Shown here one piece after another: positions 1 through 10,649 of a stretch of DNA of 64,000 nucleotides. The position numbers were made by a program, and so were the translations under genes. The notes under the pieces are model-generated. The model worked only from the letters and a program-made list of their open reading frames with translations, did no database searches and was not told the DNA's origin. Position 1 is the first letter of the stretch, and each line of letters begins with the position of its first letter. This DNA is from Varroa destructor (taxonomy: Eukaryota > Arthropoda > Arachnida > Mesostigmata > Varroidae), in contig NW_019211455.1 in assembly GCF_002443255.2 (NCBI RefSeq), positions 34,315,472 through 34,379,471 on the forward strand, in the 5' to 3' direction.

Positions 1-371
1 ATCTTATAAAGTTATAAACATGGCGTAAACTTTGATCTCATTATCAGAGTGCTGAAAGCTTCTATAGAAAACATTTATAGACCTAGGACACCCATGCCGA
101 CGTTGAAAGCAGAAAATAGGTGTATTTTGCCACTACTACTGTCTTAACCTTAATACTACTCTACTCTATAGTGCAAATACAAATTCAATGTTTGACATCA
201 TAGATTTATGGTTTTTGGTGTGAGCAAATCTCGTTTTAATTCCCATCGTGTTGAATCAAGCGTTCGAATTATCGAAGAGAACTGAATGAATTCTCGGAAT
301 TGACAAGTCTTCGAAACTAGATATAACTAACATTATCTGATGTGTGATCTAGCCGCACATAAAGGCGTGCA

Positions 372-406
372 TACATAAGCGAGTTTGGAGAAAAGTTTGA
401 TCAGTC
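372..406 (+). promoter_or_regulatory. Core promoter: TATA-like box and TCAGTC initiator
   Basis: TACATAAG starts at 372 and TCAGTC lies at 401-406. If transcription starts at the A of the initiator (403), the TATA-like box begins at -31, the classical arthropod spacing. The box is a weak match to TATAAA. A 97-base leader then runs to the ATG at 500, which opens a signal peptide. Promoter, leader and start codon reinforce one another. The assignment is by consensus and spacing only. Confidence 0.6.
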
Positions 407-499
407 GATACCTGCACTCATTGTGCTACATTCTCATTCCTCGAAATCCACTGGCTTTACCCTTCAAATAGGTTTCGCAAGCAGCTATCAGAAGTAACA

Positions 500-587
500 A
501 TGGCGACAACGTGGTCCCTCTACTACCTCTTTATACTGTCAATCTTTCTGCTTGCTCTCATCATACCAGCTACGCCCAGCTATATTA
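500..587 (+). CDS. Secreted-protein gene, exon 1 (signal peptide)
   Basis: The ATG at 500 has a good context (AACAATGG). It opens 29 codons: MATTWS, then a hydrophobic core (LYYLFILSIFLLALII), then PATPSY, a textbook secretion signal with a plausible cleavage site just before the exon end. At 588 the sequence becomes GTAAGT, a perfect 5' splice donor, leaving one base of the next codon (phase 1). A phase-1 intron right after the signal peptide is common in secreted-protein genes. The exon follows the promoter at 372-406. I do not recognise the protein family. Without splicing the frame stops soon after the donor, so the intron is needed for a sensible product. Confidence 0.68.
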
Positions 588-1760
588 GTAAGTGTAGACA
601 CAAAGTTAATCTGTCATTCAACAATCAACAAGGAACTCCGAACAATGCGCAGGTCTGCTAGCGCCTACGTGTTCTTTTAACGGACAAAGTATTCGTATTT
701 TATCAGGAAGCAAAGGTACCTTAACATGCCTATTTTTAAAACTTTTATCGAGAAGACGGCCAAGTCGAACATGGATTTTGCGCCCCCAGTATAACCAAAA
801 TTGATGGAAACTGTTTATGGAAAATTATTTATAATTTTGTAACGAGGCACATTATGCTTAACTTTGTGTGTAAGCTATATATCATGTATATTAGTTTCGA
901 AACATTGAATTCCGTTCTTTAAAAAATTATAGATTTGATCAATAAAAAAATTGGAATCTACGCGGTCCAAGTGCAAACTTTTTCATGAAAATAAAACGAA
1001 ACGCACCTAAATTATGTAGCCTGGCGACATTATCAGAACTTCTAGAATTCATAGACTGGCTCCTGTAGTGCCTCGTCCCTCTCATTTCGCGCATGAAAGC
1101 CCGAGACAACCAAAGCTGAAGACGTGTTTGTCTTACTTGAGGAGATAAACTCTGACCAATTCACTATTGAAGTAAGGGCTTTCTTTTACACGAAGATCTT
1201 GATACTATAGCAACGTCTTGGACAAAAAGAAACAATGACGTAAAACCGAGTTCTAAAGTGAGCCTGTTCAATAGCATTAAAAGCATTCGACTGATTGAAT
1301 CGTTAAGAAGATTTATCCGTTAAAACTAGGTCTTCAGTTCTTTAAATGACAGTAATACTTCAGTTTTACCCTACGGGTATCTCTGATTCGAAGCTTGCCT
1401 AGGCAACGGCTGTTCAACCATGTCAACAATTGGAAGCAGCTAAGTACCTAACAATCTTTGTCATTCTATGAACCTAATTGCTAAAAATTAACCTTCTTAG
1501 CTTCATTCCAACCATAAATAATGTTACAAATTGCTTTGCAGGAAATATTTATCAAAAGTTATGCTACAATAACAAGAACTTTTCTCTTAAAAATTGATGA
1601 ATATACCCAAGACTATGAAGTATTTTACGAACATTTACTAAACCCTGTGAGTCTCTGTTTAGGGCATAATTATTTAGATATTATAACTTCAGGCATGGGA
1701 GGACAGGAAATTGACTGCTTCCTAAATTACTAAACAGAATAAAGTACAACTAAAAATCAG
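588..1760 (+). other. Putative intron 1 of the secreted-protein gene
   Basis: AT-rich sequence between the donor GTAAGT (588) and the acceptor AG (1759-1760). It has stops in all frames and no motif I can name. A 70-codon frame at 1521-1733 has AT-driven composition and no recognisable features, so I do not treat it as a gene. Confidence 0.4.
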
Positions 1761-1838
1761 AGTGCGGAATGCCGGTCGCTGAAGAGAGGCGCAGCTTTCA
1801 AAAGACACAAAAGAACCAGCTGTTGGAATTTTGCCAAG
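1761..1838 (+). CDS. Secreted-protein gene, exon 2 (candidate)
   Basis: A 78-base open segment between an acceptor (AAAAATCAG, ending 1760) and a donor (CCAAG|GTAATC, from 1839). Joined to exon 1 in phase 1 it reads KCGMPVAEERRSFQ and onward to LLEFCQ, 26 codons, again ending in phase 1, so it keeps the frame into exon 3. Two cysteines appear (KCG near the start, FCQ near the end), as expected in a secreted protein. The acceptor has a poor pyrimidine tract. The opposite strand is also open here with splice-like borders (acceptor near 1858), so strand is not fully settled; phase agreement with exons 1 and 3 favours plus. Confidence 0.45.
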
Positions 1839-2990
1839 GTAATCTAAATTCTGTAACGGTAAACGGCCATGTTATCACGTCACTGTCCATATACGTTTAG
1901 TCGTTCTCAAATCATATTAAAACTATCACATATGCTATACCTATGTATGTTCAACTTTTTTCTCAATCCTAACTAAAATATGTAATGTCTCTGGCATTCT
2001 ACTTCCTAATAATTACGCCGCATCTCCACATCATATATAAATCTTGTGTACAGAGTCAAGTTACCCTTCACAAAAAGCCCAAAGAGAACGAGTTTACTCT
2101 CTTCGATTAGCTTTCCATGTTTGGTAAAAAAATCCCGAAGTGATATCAGCGCCTCCTTGCGTTGTCGTTCAGATGAAGATCCTGCCAGCCGGATCCATTC
2201 AGAAAACATAGCGTCCATCTGTAACTAATACCGTATAATACACATAAGAATCTAATTTAAATAGGAAGCTTTTACTTCTTACCCTCCTTGACACGTTAAT
2301 ATTAATAATATTCACGTTGTTTACAATATTTACCTCATTATCTTTCTCTCCCTTTCTGAGATAAAGATCCAAATCTTGGTTGCCATTCTTTTCCAGATTC
2401 CTCTAATTGAACACCTCTGTCCTATATTAACTGTTCATATATTCTCAGTAAAAATTCCTTCATATATTTTAGAGTTTACTGATTTAGTAAGAACTTTTCC
2501 GGTCACGAATAAATAAAAAATTCTGAAGCATATCATTCACTAATTAATTTGTTCTAATAGGTTGGATCTCACGCTTTTTCGTAACTGAACACAATCTTAC
2601 AAAAAGCAAGCTATAAGGTATACATATATACAATTATCTATCTGTCAGCGAACATATAGAATAAATAATTTTATATTTTCCTACAGAAATGACATCTGTT
2701 GACGCAATGAGGTAGAGAAAGCCACCACGAAGGTGTCACCGTAAAGGGTTAGTTGTAATTATTTAAAGTACTCAATGAATTATTTTACATTTTTTCGTAG
2801 GTATACCGCTGATTGGTAGGGCATTTTCTAACCGATTTTCATATCAAAATTCTTTTATATAATTACTACGAAGCATAAAACGTACTTAATATGCTACTGA
2901 AGGTAGAAAGAGAGGATCCACCAAACAGATAGCTTTAAGGTAAACTTATTTCACACCCTGTTGTTTTTCTTATGGCTGGTTCTCAACTAG
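1839..2990 (+). other. Putative intron 2, containing a minus-strand exon-like frame
   Basis: AT-rich sequence between the donor at 1839 and the acceptor at 2989-2990. The only notable content is the minus-strand exon candidate at 2065-2218. A short CTACAG acceptor at 2681-2686, followed by a 25-base open stretch and a GTAGAG donor, was considered as a microexon. It would break the frame into exon 3. Confidence 0.35.
2065..2218 (-). CDS. Exon-like frame, helical repeat type (candidate)
   Basis: Read on the minus strand, an acceptor (AGTTACAG) is followed at once by ATG at 2218. An open frame of 51 codons then ends at the donor GG|GTAACT (exon end 2065, phase 1). The peptide starts MDAMFSEWIRLAGSSSERQR and continues through KEALISLRDFF to LVLFGLF. 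It is amphipathic and charged, unlike the AT-driven frames around it, and codon third positions are mixed. The spacing L-x-S-x3-R-R-x2-A-x3-L, then ESKL and GLF, faintly recalls the N-terminus of the Rrp1/Nop52 ribosome-biogenesis family, but this is a weak impression. No following exon was found at lower coordinates. It would be nested in an intron of the plus-strand gene, or be a relic. Confidence 0.4.
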
Positions 2991-3212
2991 AAATATTTAC
3001 CTATGATGGCTACACATCAAGCGAACCTTACCCCGGAATGGTCTCCACCCATGTTCTCCTCGATCAACATGGCAATATCTTTTTTAACACCAGCACAGCT
3101 ATATTCACCATGAGCAGTAGAAGCAAGAACCGGTACGCTTACGCAGACCGCAGAACGTGTGACAAGATGAATGCATTTGTTTTGTTTGTGCCCTCACTGG
3201 CGCAAGATTTTG
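2991..3212 (+). CDS. Secreted-protein gene, exon 3
   Basis: A 222-base (74-codon) exon with a pyrimidine-rich acceptor (TTGTTTTTC through CTCAACTAG, ending 2990) and donor GATTTTG|GTGAGA (from 3213). It starts and ends in phase 1, so it joins exon 2 in frame as EIFTYDGYTSSEPYPGM. It continues through HVLLDQHGNIFFN and RYAYADRRTCDKM to LFVPSLAQDF. The segment is clearly GC-richer than its flanks and third codon positions are C/G-rich, as in a constrained coding exon. One cysteine is present. The family is not recognised. A later exon must exist because no stop is reached at the donor. If the donor is ignored the frame runs 22 more codons to a stop at 3275. Confidence 0.6.
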
Positions 3213-3750
3213 GTGAGACGCAATGTTCTTTCCTGTTTTTGAAATTCAGCCCGCCTACTGCCTTTGTTGATATTTAGAGTGATTGTTTATCATATAGAAA
3301 CGTATTTTTCTAATACATAATTACATAATCTTTGGGACCAGCGATGAATTCTGAGCAAAAGACTTGAACTTTCACAATCTATAAAATGTTGAGCAGTGTG
3401 GGTCGATTCAAGCAAAAAAGACTTCTATAATTTTTCCTTCATTCATTTGATTTTCAAGACTATGCGTTTTATAGGCGTCTACTTCGTACTATTCTTAATT
3501 TACACAATTTGGTTTGTGTTGAAGAAATGTGTATCACAACATATCTTTTCGACAGAGAATATTTTTTAAGTACAATATATAACTTAGAAAAAGAAAGGGC
3601 GATGCGCTAACCATAAATATAAGGGAACTAGAGTTGCCTTGACAGGCTAACGTTGGTAGATACGTTTTGTCTGATCTGTATAGTCTACAGTGCAGTCACT
3701 ACAGTGGTAACGTGTTTAAGCTTAGGAACACGTAGTAGTTCAAGGGCGGG
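3213..3750. other. No gene recognised; possible continuation of the secreted-protein gene
   Basis: AT-rich. Acceptor-like CTACAG occurs near 3685-3691 and again near 3702. Splicing exon 3 to the second would give about 36 more codons ending in a stop at 3820. That frame would run through the TATA/initiator pair at 3751-3785, so only one of the two readings can be right. I could not choose a terminal exon. Confidence 0.25.
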
Positions 3751-3785
3751 TATAAACAGGCTTCGTTTTGTGCTTAGGGTCAGTC
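3751..3785 (+). promoter_or_regulatory. Core promoter: TATAAA box and TCAGTC initiator
   Basis: TATAAA at 3751-3756 and TCAGTC at 3780-3785. With the start at the A of the initiator (3782) the TATA box begins at -31, an ideal arrangement and the same initiator hexamer as at 401. The first ATG downstream (3838) gives only 39 codons with no recognisable features. It could drive a second gene, an alternative transcript, or be a retroelement relic. The reading competes with a possible terminal exon of the upstream gene. Confidence 0.5.
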
Positions 3786-4129
3786 GCCTGAAACACACGT
3801 CACGTCAGTACCGGGCGTAAAACACCAGTGTACCAGTATGCATTTGCATAAAATCTTTATCTACCTAATTCCACAGCGTGATGACAAGGCTTGCATGTCC
3901 AATGCTTCTTCCCAGTTGCATTATATCTATCACCGGTCGCTGCGATTGATGGCATGAACGACCCCCCTTTACGTAGATTTCTACGGAAGGGATGCCATTT
4001 GATCAGGAGGATATACACATGGGTACAAATTAAGAGATACTAAGAGTTCGCTTTCCAAGGTCAGCTTTAGTTTATCTGCAATCAAATTATTACATATTGT
4101 CGTTGGTAGTATCCGTCCGACCAATTGAG

Positions 4130-7100
4130 GTGTATTTCCCAAAAATTTTCCCGAATGTTTTTCCCAAAAAATTTTTCAGCAGACTAACGCAATGAATAGC
4201 GACCTACCATAAAACTACATATGCACGACGCATATATACAAAGCATGACAAGTATTTGATATATCTTAGTTGGCATATTAATTCTGTTTTTGAGGCGACA
4301 CCAACAGAGTTTAGCAATTTTTGCTTAAAAGTTTTTTTTTACTTTCATTAAAAGTGTTTTTAGTAGTAAACATTTTTTAAGTATTCATAAGTTTCATTAT
4401 TGTATTTTTATTCTTGTTCCTTGGAATCTATCGATTGACGCCAAGAAAATTAAAAAAAACGCGAAAAAAACGCCAAGCAAACACATAATATCGAGTTTTC
4501 AGTGTCCAAACAGTTTTATGGACTGAAAAATTGAGCACCCAATATACGAATGTATACTGCACATTGATTCGCCTCATCTAGAGCCCTCCATTGTTACCAA
4601 ATTATATTTTCCTTACATTAATTTCCATGTAAATATGTCCATCTTAGCATCACATAAAGGAAAAGCATATTTAATTGTTGGCCTTCGTTGCGCAAGAATG
4701 TTCATTTTAGCAATAGATAGATGTCTTGCATTTTACTCCGCTCGTGGAGATCGGCAGATTAATATAAAGTATTGGTGTCAAGTAAAATCGAAGAATTTTT
4801 TCGAAAAAAACTTATCATTTTAACTACTACAGAAAATTAAAAATTTCTCAGAGAAGTTGCCAAAAGTAGCTCGAAACACATTTTTGCATAATCTACTTAT
4901 TGATATTTTCACCCTCACCAAAGCTTTAGAATTTTTTGAAATGTATTTTTTTTTCATAAGAAATATTTATGCATACTATTTATATCAAGTGAAGATTAAT
5001 GCCGCTGCCATGACGTCGTCATCAAGGCTTAAAGATCTTTGATTTTTTTTATTTATTGAAAAATAGTTGCTCATATTCAATTAAATGGAAATATAATGCG
5101 CGTTGATAATTTTATGTTTTGGTTGAAGCATTGACCCTGTCCCTTAAACGCCATCAAGTATTTTTGATAATTAATAGCTACATATATTAAATGCAACTAT
5201 TCGGTATGTACCGTTTGGCACACTGATTCTGTTTCTGAAACGTCACTAGTTTCGACGATTTTTCGTATTTTTAATACATTTTTCTATAAAAGTGAATTAA
5301 AAGTCAACTTTATTTGCTGTTTCAAGTCTTAAATTGACATTAGAAATTCGCTTAAATAACCATTCAAAACGCATTCTAACTTTGTTACATAGGGAAATAA
5401 TTAAGAAAGGAAAATGTGTTTAAACCTACGTATATGTATTGCATTTTGATTAAGCTGATGGGGAGATTTCGGTTAGTACCAATAAATGTCTCCTCTGCAA
5501 TTTTCGTGCAAAAAATGTTTGTCCCACTGTCATATTTATGAGAAAGCATATTAAATTTTTGGCTTTTTTCACGCCGAACTGTCCATTTGAGTTACAAGAA
5601 GCTGTATTTCATTTTTACTTAGACTTAAAAATTTATTCAAAAAGCCCATGAAAATAGCTCGAGATGCATTTTCAGCTTGTTGATACACAGGCTACGCAAA
5701 CCTCGTAATGAGTTTTTGACTATTTTTACTTTTTTTTTTTTGATTATTTTGTATAAAGATACGCATAGTATTTTAATTTACCCCAGCGAAATCTATCAAT
5801 TGGTGTCATTAAAAAGTCCACTCATATAGAACATCTCTTTTACCCCAGTTTTCATTTCTTAGGCGAATATTTTCAAGTTAAAGGTGAGGTTTAGGTATAA
5901 TGCCATATATAATATATTGATCCAGTTCGCTGAGATCTTTCAGTTAGTATCAAGAACAACTTCTACATAAACTTCCATATAAAGGTCCGACTTTTTGCTA
6001 GTAGAAACAATTTTTTATAAAAACCCCATCAAAACCTTAGCTACTACGACATTTTCCAAAAACGCCCAAAACGGGCACATATTGCAAACACGAACAATTT
6101 TCGTAAATTACCGTTACGCTTTATGGAATGAAAAAAAAGAATTCCTTCTAGGTTCTACTTTATGCGTAGTTCCCTACAATATAAAGCCAGTTGCAAAATA
6201 ACTCTGACCGCGTTTGATTTGACCAAGCAGATAGTCTTAGTAGTAGTAGTAGTAGTAGTAGCAGAACTTTGGTAGTAGTATAGCAGTGGACTAGAGAGAC
6301 CGCTGGCTTTGCCTTGGGCCTGTTTTATGTGTATTGTGTTAATACGGTTCGTTTATCTAGGCTAACGAAAAGGTTGAACACAGAATTAGAATTAAAGTTA
6401 CAACAAAAGGAACGATTCGAACCACCTTGTTCCGTCTCATCGGTTATCCCTCTGTAGATATTTCTACAACCCGTCCTAAAATGTTCCTCAGGAGGCTCAG
6501 GCAACCCCAGCTAACTTCCTCGCTCATGGTAAGTTGGCTTCTACAATAGTTCTACAATCAAATTATAAAGCTTTTTTAGCGTTGGCTGATTGACGATTTC
6601 CGGAAGGCACGAAAATAAGGTCGTCCATTAGCGGACTTCTAGAGGAGGTTGCTATTGATGAAGTCGGTTATCCTATTGGCTCTGCTTCTGTGACGTCACC
6701 GCATTTCACGATTTTTTTTATAATGAACAATTACACATTATTCTAAATATATATATATTTCATTCAATTAATGTTTTGTTCGTATTCGGATTTCCAGGAC
6801 GTCACCAAGGCTGAATGATTTTTATCTTGACAAATAGCTGCGTATTTGACATTTGATATGTTTGTCTGAAAATTAATCAGTAAAAAATTTTCACGACAAT
6901 CGACCTTACACTTGCCACGAAGACTTTTCAATTGATAATTGATCTCAATAATAGAAATTCACTCAAAAGCCATTGAAAACGCATTGTCACTTCATTGATA
7001 CATAGACAAACCAGTACAATCAATAAGGTTGAGAAATCAATTTTAGGTGTATGTAGATGTCTTACATTTTACTAATCTTGTCCAGATTTATAACTGGTGT

Positions 7101-7760
7101 AAAGAATTAGAGTCTATAAATTGGTACTTTGTTAAAAAAAAAATGAGTTTGATATTTTAGTATTCCCGTCAAAAATAAAATAAAAATTTTAACTACATAT
7201 ATGTTTTCTATTTTTTGAAAAAGTTGTTAATATATTTGCCATACCAGGCGCTGAAACCTATTAATTGATATGTCTTAGATATACATTTGAAAAAGAAGAT
7301 ACTTTTAGGTGCATTTTGCAGCTACTATCTCGTGGGCTCAGTGAGCCTTTCGATAAGCTTTCGATTATTTTTAATTTTAGGTATACAAACATGTATTGCA
7401 TTGTTATTCAGCTTGTCAAGATTTATCGGGTGCTTTCAAGAACTGCTTCCTTTACATAGAACGCCATGTCAAGTTGCTGCCCTTTAGGGGTACTCTCAGT
7501 CTCAAAACAAATTTGGGTGTAAAAGAATGCGTTGCATTTTCAGGTACGCAACAACTTTCGATTGGTATCAAAAGCATCCCTACATAGACGTCCATCTTTC
7601 GCAACCATATTGAAACCATATTGCAAATCTTTGGCGAAAGTTACGCTAATATTAGATCATTTTTTTACTGCCTATAAACATACTTTGCGAAAAACTTACT
7701 AAATTAGCACTTTGGTCTATGGGATGAAAAATGCAACTTGAACACCCAAATTAGCATAGA
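4130..7760. repeat. Block of diverged direct repeats
   Basis: Several short modules recur in the same orientation, mutated. (1) GGCAnnnTGATTCTGTTTCTGA followed by CGTCAC and an ATTTTTC run occurs near 4270 and 5213, with partial copies near 6670 and 6785. (2) A module like ATGTATTGCATTTTA-TCAGCTTGT-GAGAT-TATCGGTTGGTATCAA occurs near 4716, 5435, 5915, 7045, 7390 and 7540. (3) AAAATAGCTCGAAACGCATTTT occurs near 4862 and 5655, with weaker forms near 5360 and 6970. Module order is largely kept, which suggests an old tandem or segmental repeat with a unit of roughly 0.8-1 kb. Coding function is absent: the short frames here follow the repeat. Confidence 0.65.
6238..6261. repeat. (TAG)8 microsatellite
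   Basis: Eight uninterrupted TAG triplets, followed by CAG and a degenerate continuation (GGTAGTAGTATAGCAG) to about 6288. Confidence 0.9.
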
Positions 7761-7974
7761 CTAAAACATGTACATCAAAAATTATCCCACTACAAGCTCC
7801 AACTAACCCGCTACCTTTACATAATTATGCTATAATCCTTGCATGATATGTGCCAGGAAGCTCAATGAACTCTTTTTGTTTCTCTCAATGTCCCTGTGTG
7901 CTTTTCGTGGAAAGTAGTTAAAGTCTTAGCTGAATGACACTTTTCCTTTAACTCAACGCAGCATATCGTTGATA

Positions 7975-8380
7975 TTAAATACGGTTTTTAAAAGGTGAGA
8001 ACGTCTTATGGTTTCTACTTCTATTCTGTAACTCAGCAAAGCTTGACGCTGCCAAAATAGAAATTTCAGGCCTTTTGAATGATTGTAAGATTGTAGTTAT
8101 CAGAATCACAACAAGGTGGCCTTTAAGTTTATCAGTTGTCACCATTGCTACAATAGGACAGTTGAATAAATTATGAACAAGTTGGTTTATATCATCATCC
8201 TCGTGCCTTTGAAGTTCGAGAAAATTCGCGAGGATGATTAACAAACCTCTTTCCTTTTTTAATTGTAAATTATGAAGCAGTGGCAGTCCAGGAATCGCTA
8301 GGTTGTTGAAGACATCTGTAAGGAAATGCGTAACATGGTATCCTTCAATACTTGGTTGAACGAATGATATTTTTCCGGAT
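7975..8380 (-). CDS. Long exon-like frame, helical protein (candidate)
   Basis: On the minus strand the sequence from 8380 down to 7975 is open for about 135 codons, one of the two longest frames in the window. It begins right after an acceptor-like TCCTCTAAAG; an in-frame TAA lies just upstream. The peptide reads SGKISFVQPSIEGYHVTHFL, then LAIPGLPLLHN, LLIILANFLELQRHEDDDI and EISILAASSFAELQ. It alternates hydrophobic and charged residues like an ARM/HEAT-type helical protein, and it does not look like an AT-driven chance frame. Donor candidates lie near the end (GAAGTAGAAAC). I cannot name the family. It may belong to the same minus-strand gene as the frames at 9246-9429 or 2065-2218; the phases do not join directly. 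Confidence 0.42.
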
Positions 8381-9245
8381 CTTTAGAGGACCGTTCAATT
8401 TAAATATTGTTGATACTCCGAATCATTCTATTCACAGGGGCTAATACGAATGTTGGTATATATGTAAAAATATGAAGTGTCCAAAAGAAGTGTTCGAAGA
8501 GCTTCATTATATTGTGCAACAAAATTTCGTTAATTCAATTATGTTATGTTTAGCATCCTTTGGAAATTTATCTTTACCGATGTTTAACAAACACCGCGAA
8601 TACCCTGCGCCAGTTCTATTCAATCGCATGTTAACGGTCAAGCTGTACATTTTCCAGGCGTTTCGATAGGTACGATTTTTTGACCCAAGCGCTTCCGGTA
8701 TCGGTATTGCTACCTTTTAATTACTGGTAACAGGAGAACACTGACAGAAATTATTGAACATATTTTTTTCGAATAATTCTTTACTGCATATATCGCGTAG
8801 TGTTCAATCAACGACTTCGAAGCGTCTCGTCTAATAATGAGGCATTCGTTTCACTGACGTCGTGCTGAGGGGTGCAGATTGACCACTTCTAACTCAGCAT
8901 TTCTTGATTAACACTCCAATCAGTTTCTTACATGATGGGCGTAAGCGATAGGAAGAGCGTCAGTCGTCTTCATAGTGGTACATTTAGTTATCGTATACAT
9001 AGGCTTGAAGTAGCCTGAGGCATTTTGGTTTATTCGGAGTTCACCATGATCTTCTGTCAATGATCTTTAAGAACTAGTGAATAAGCAAGATTTTTTGAAG
9101 TTGCAAAAAGGACGCCTTACGCATTTTAGTGAATCGAACGATGAGTCCACGAATAAAACGAACGACTTGAAGTACTTCCTTCAGCATGCATTCATCGAGA
9201 GCATATTTTTAATTTAAGTAAGAAATTTACAATTTTTTCTCTTAC

Positions 9246-9429
9246 CTTTGATTCCATTTATTATTGGTCCAGGTATGTACATCAACGTAAATGGACGAAT
9301 CAACGTAAATGGGGCAACCGAATTAGGTCCACCTCGTTGCGTGTGAAAGATAGTCTGCACAATATCACCGCAATTCAGAAGCATTCTAAGTACCAGGGTA
9401 GACACTCTGAGGCCAGCCGCAAACTCCAC
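9246..9429 (-). CDS. Exon-like frame with strong donor (candidate)
   Basis: Minus-strand open frame ending at ATCAAAG|GTAAGAG, a near-perfect splice donor (exon end 9246, phase 1). The peptide contains LRMLLNCGDIVQTIFH and PFTLIRPFTLMYIPGPII. An internal 14-base repeat with an 18-base period (from 9281 and 9299) duplicates the PFTL unit in frame. No clear acceptor was found; CTGGCCTCAG near 9407 is one option in another phase. It lies just upstream of the plus-strand BEL reverse transcriptase motif, so it could instead be antisense noise over decayed pol sequence. Confidence 0.28.
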
Positions 9430-9469
9430 ACAAATTTTTACATGTTTAATTGTCTGCCAACTACGTACA

Positions 9470-10270
9470 GTGTCCGATTATGACGACCAGTATGGAGATC
9501 CTGCAGGCGGCTAAAATCTAAATGAAGGAGCTTTAAAGTAACTGCCAGTCCAAGGGAGATTATTCTCAGAAGGTTAGACGTGCTAACTTGAGCACAAGAA
9601 ATCAAGGTACTCGGGGTGGCATGGAATTCGGTGTCGTTTTCGTCTGCACAGTATGCAATCGTTCACTGCTAGCGTATTTCCAACGATGCCGGCGTTCATG
9701 GGAAAAGGCGCAAGGCTGTATGCTTTACAGGGATTACTAGCTCCGTTTCCGATAAAGTTCACACGACACTACCATCTGAACCGCTTAACATTAGCCAGGC
9801 TGCTGTCGTGAGATAAAAGAGTTCCCAGGGTTCGAAGCACCGAAATAACTAAACCTCAGGTTGGAAGCTGGACGTGGTGAATGGTGAAATCTACACTGCC
9901 GCTAGGTATCGCTAATCAAGTAAGAGTCGCTGGTAACGGTTAAGGCTATGCTGGTGCCACTAAATGAAATCAAAGCTTCCATGATTTCCAATAAGAAGGA
10001 TGGTGGCTACGCTTGCGGTACAGTTATTGCGAAAGGTAAGAAGTATTTAGAACTTTAAGAGTACACGGTACTTCTCGTCGGATGCAGAAATAGTGTTGTA
10101 CTGGATCTGCTCGATTTAATCTGAGAGGTGGAGTGTGTTCGTACAAAACTGGTGCTAGTCTCACTGCACGGGTAAAATGAATCCAGCTGACCGACCACCT
10201 TAAGGTTATGATGAACAAGCTTAAAGATACGCACTTATGGCTGAAGGGCGCTGAATTTTTATCAGAATCG
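9470..10270 (+). pseudogene. BEL/Pao retrotransposon pol remnant (RT and RNase H)
   Basis: Frameshifted pol of a BEL/Pao LTR retrotransposon. Motifs appear in the correct order and at near-family spacing: DYDD at 9476-9487 (RT active site, one residue lost from YVDD), EIKVLGVAW at 9598-9624, YALQGLLAPFPIKF at 9719-9760 (family FDPLGLLAPF), SSKSR at 9915-9929 (family AKSRVAP), SDAEIVLYWI at 10078-10107 (family WTDSxIVLxWI, RNase H), GKMNPADRPP at 10171-10200 (family NPADxxSRG) and LKDTHLWLKGAEFL at 10220-10261 (family LWWxGPxWL). The pieces lie in different frames with stops, so the element is dead. I did not find convincing LTRs, and the integrase seems cut away before the Helitron begins. 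Confidence 0.8.
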
Positions 10271-10649
10271 TGTGGCACTTATCCCACGTGTGGTCTCACA
10301 CCGTTCGAGTCATTACTTGAAGCGAGAGTTCTAATTACATTTGTAGCAGGCCCAGTTATCGATATAGCTGGTTTCTGTTTGCTGCAGCGTTTCTGCTACT
10401 TGGGTCCAGCGGGTCGTAGTAGTAACAGAGCCCGCTAATAACTGCGGACAATAGCAGCATCAGCAGCACGTAAGATAACAGCAATGAAGCAGCGAGTATC
10501 AATTAGAAGTGCAGCACGTTTTTAAAGAGTGTGGCGGGAAGTCTGAAACGTGGTGATAGGCCGAATGCAGTGTTATTACTCGTTCTTCAACTATTGTCTA
10601 GGTGACATTGAACTCGTTGACCAACAGCACCAGACAGTTAACGAAGCAT

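Noticed and set aside
6400..6480. Minus-strand tRNA from a GGTTCGAATC string
   Set aside because: The T-stem does not pair and no A-box lies at the proper distance.
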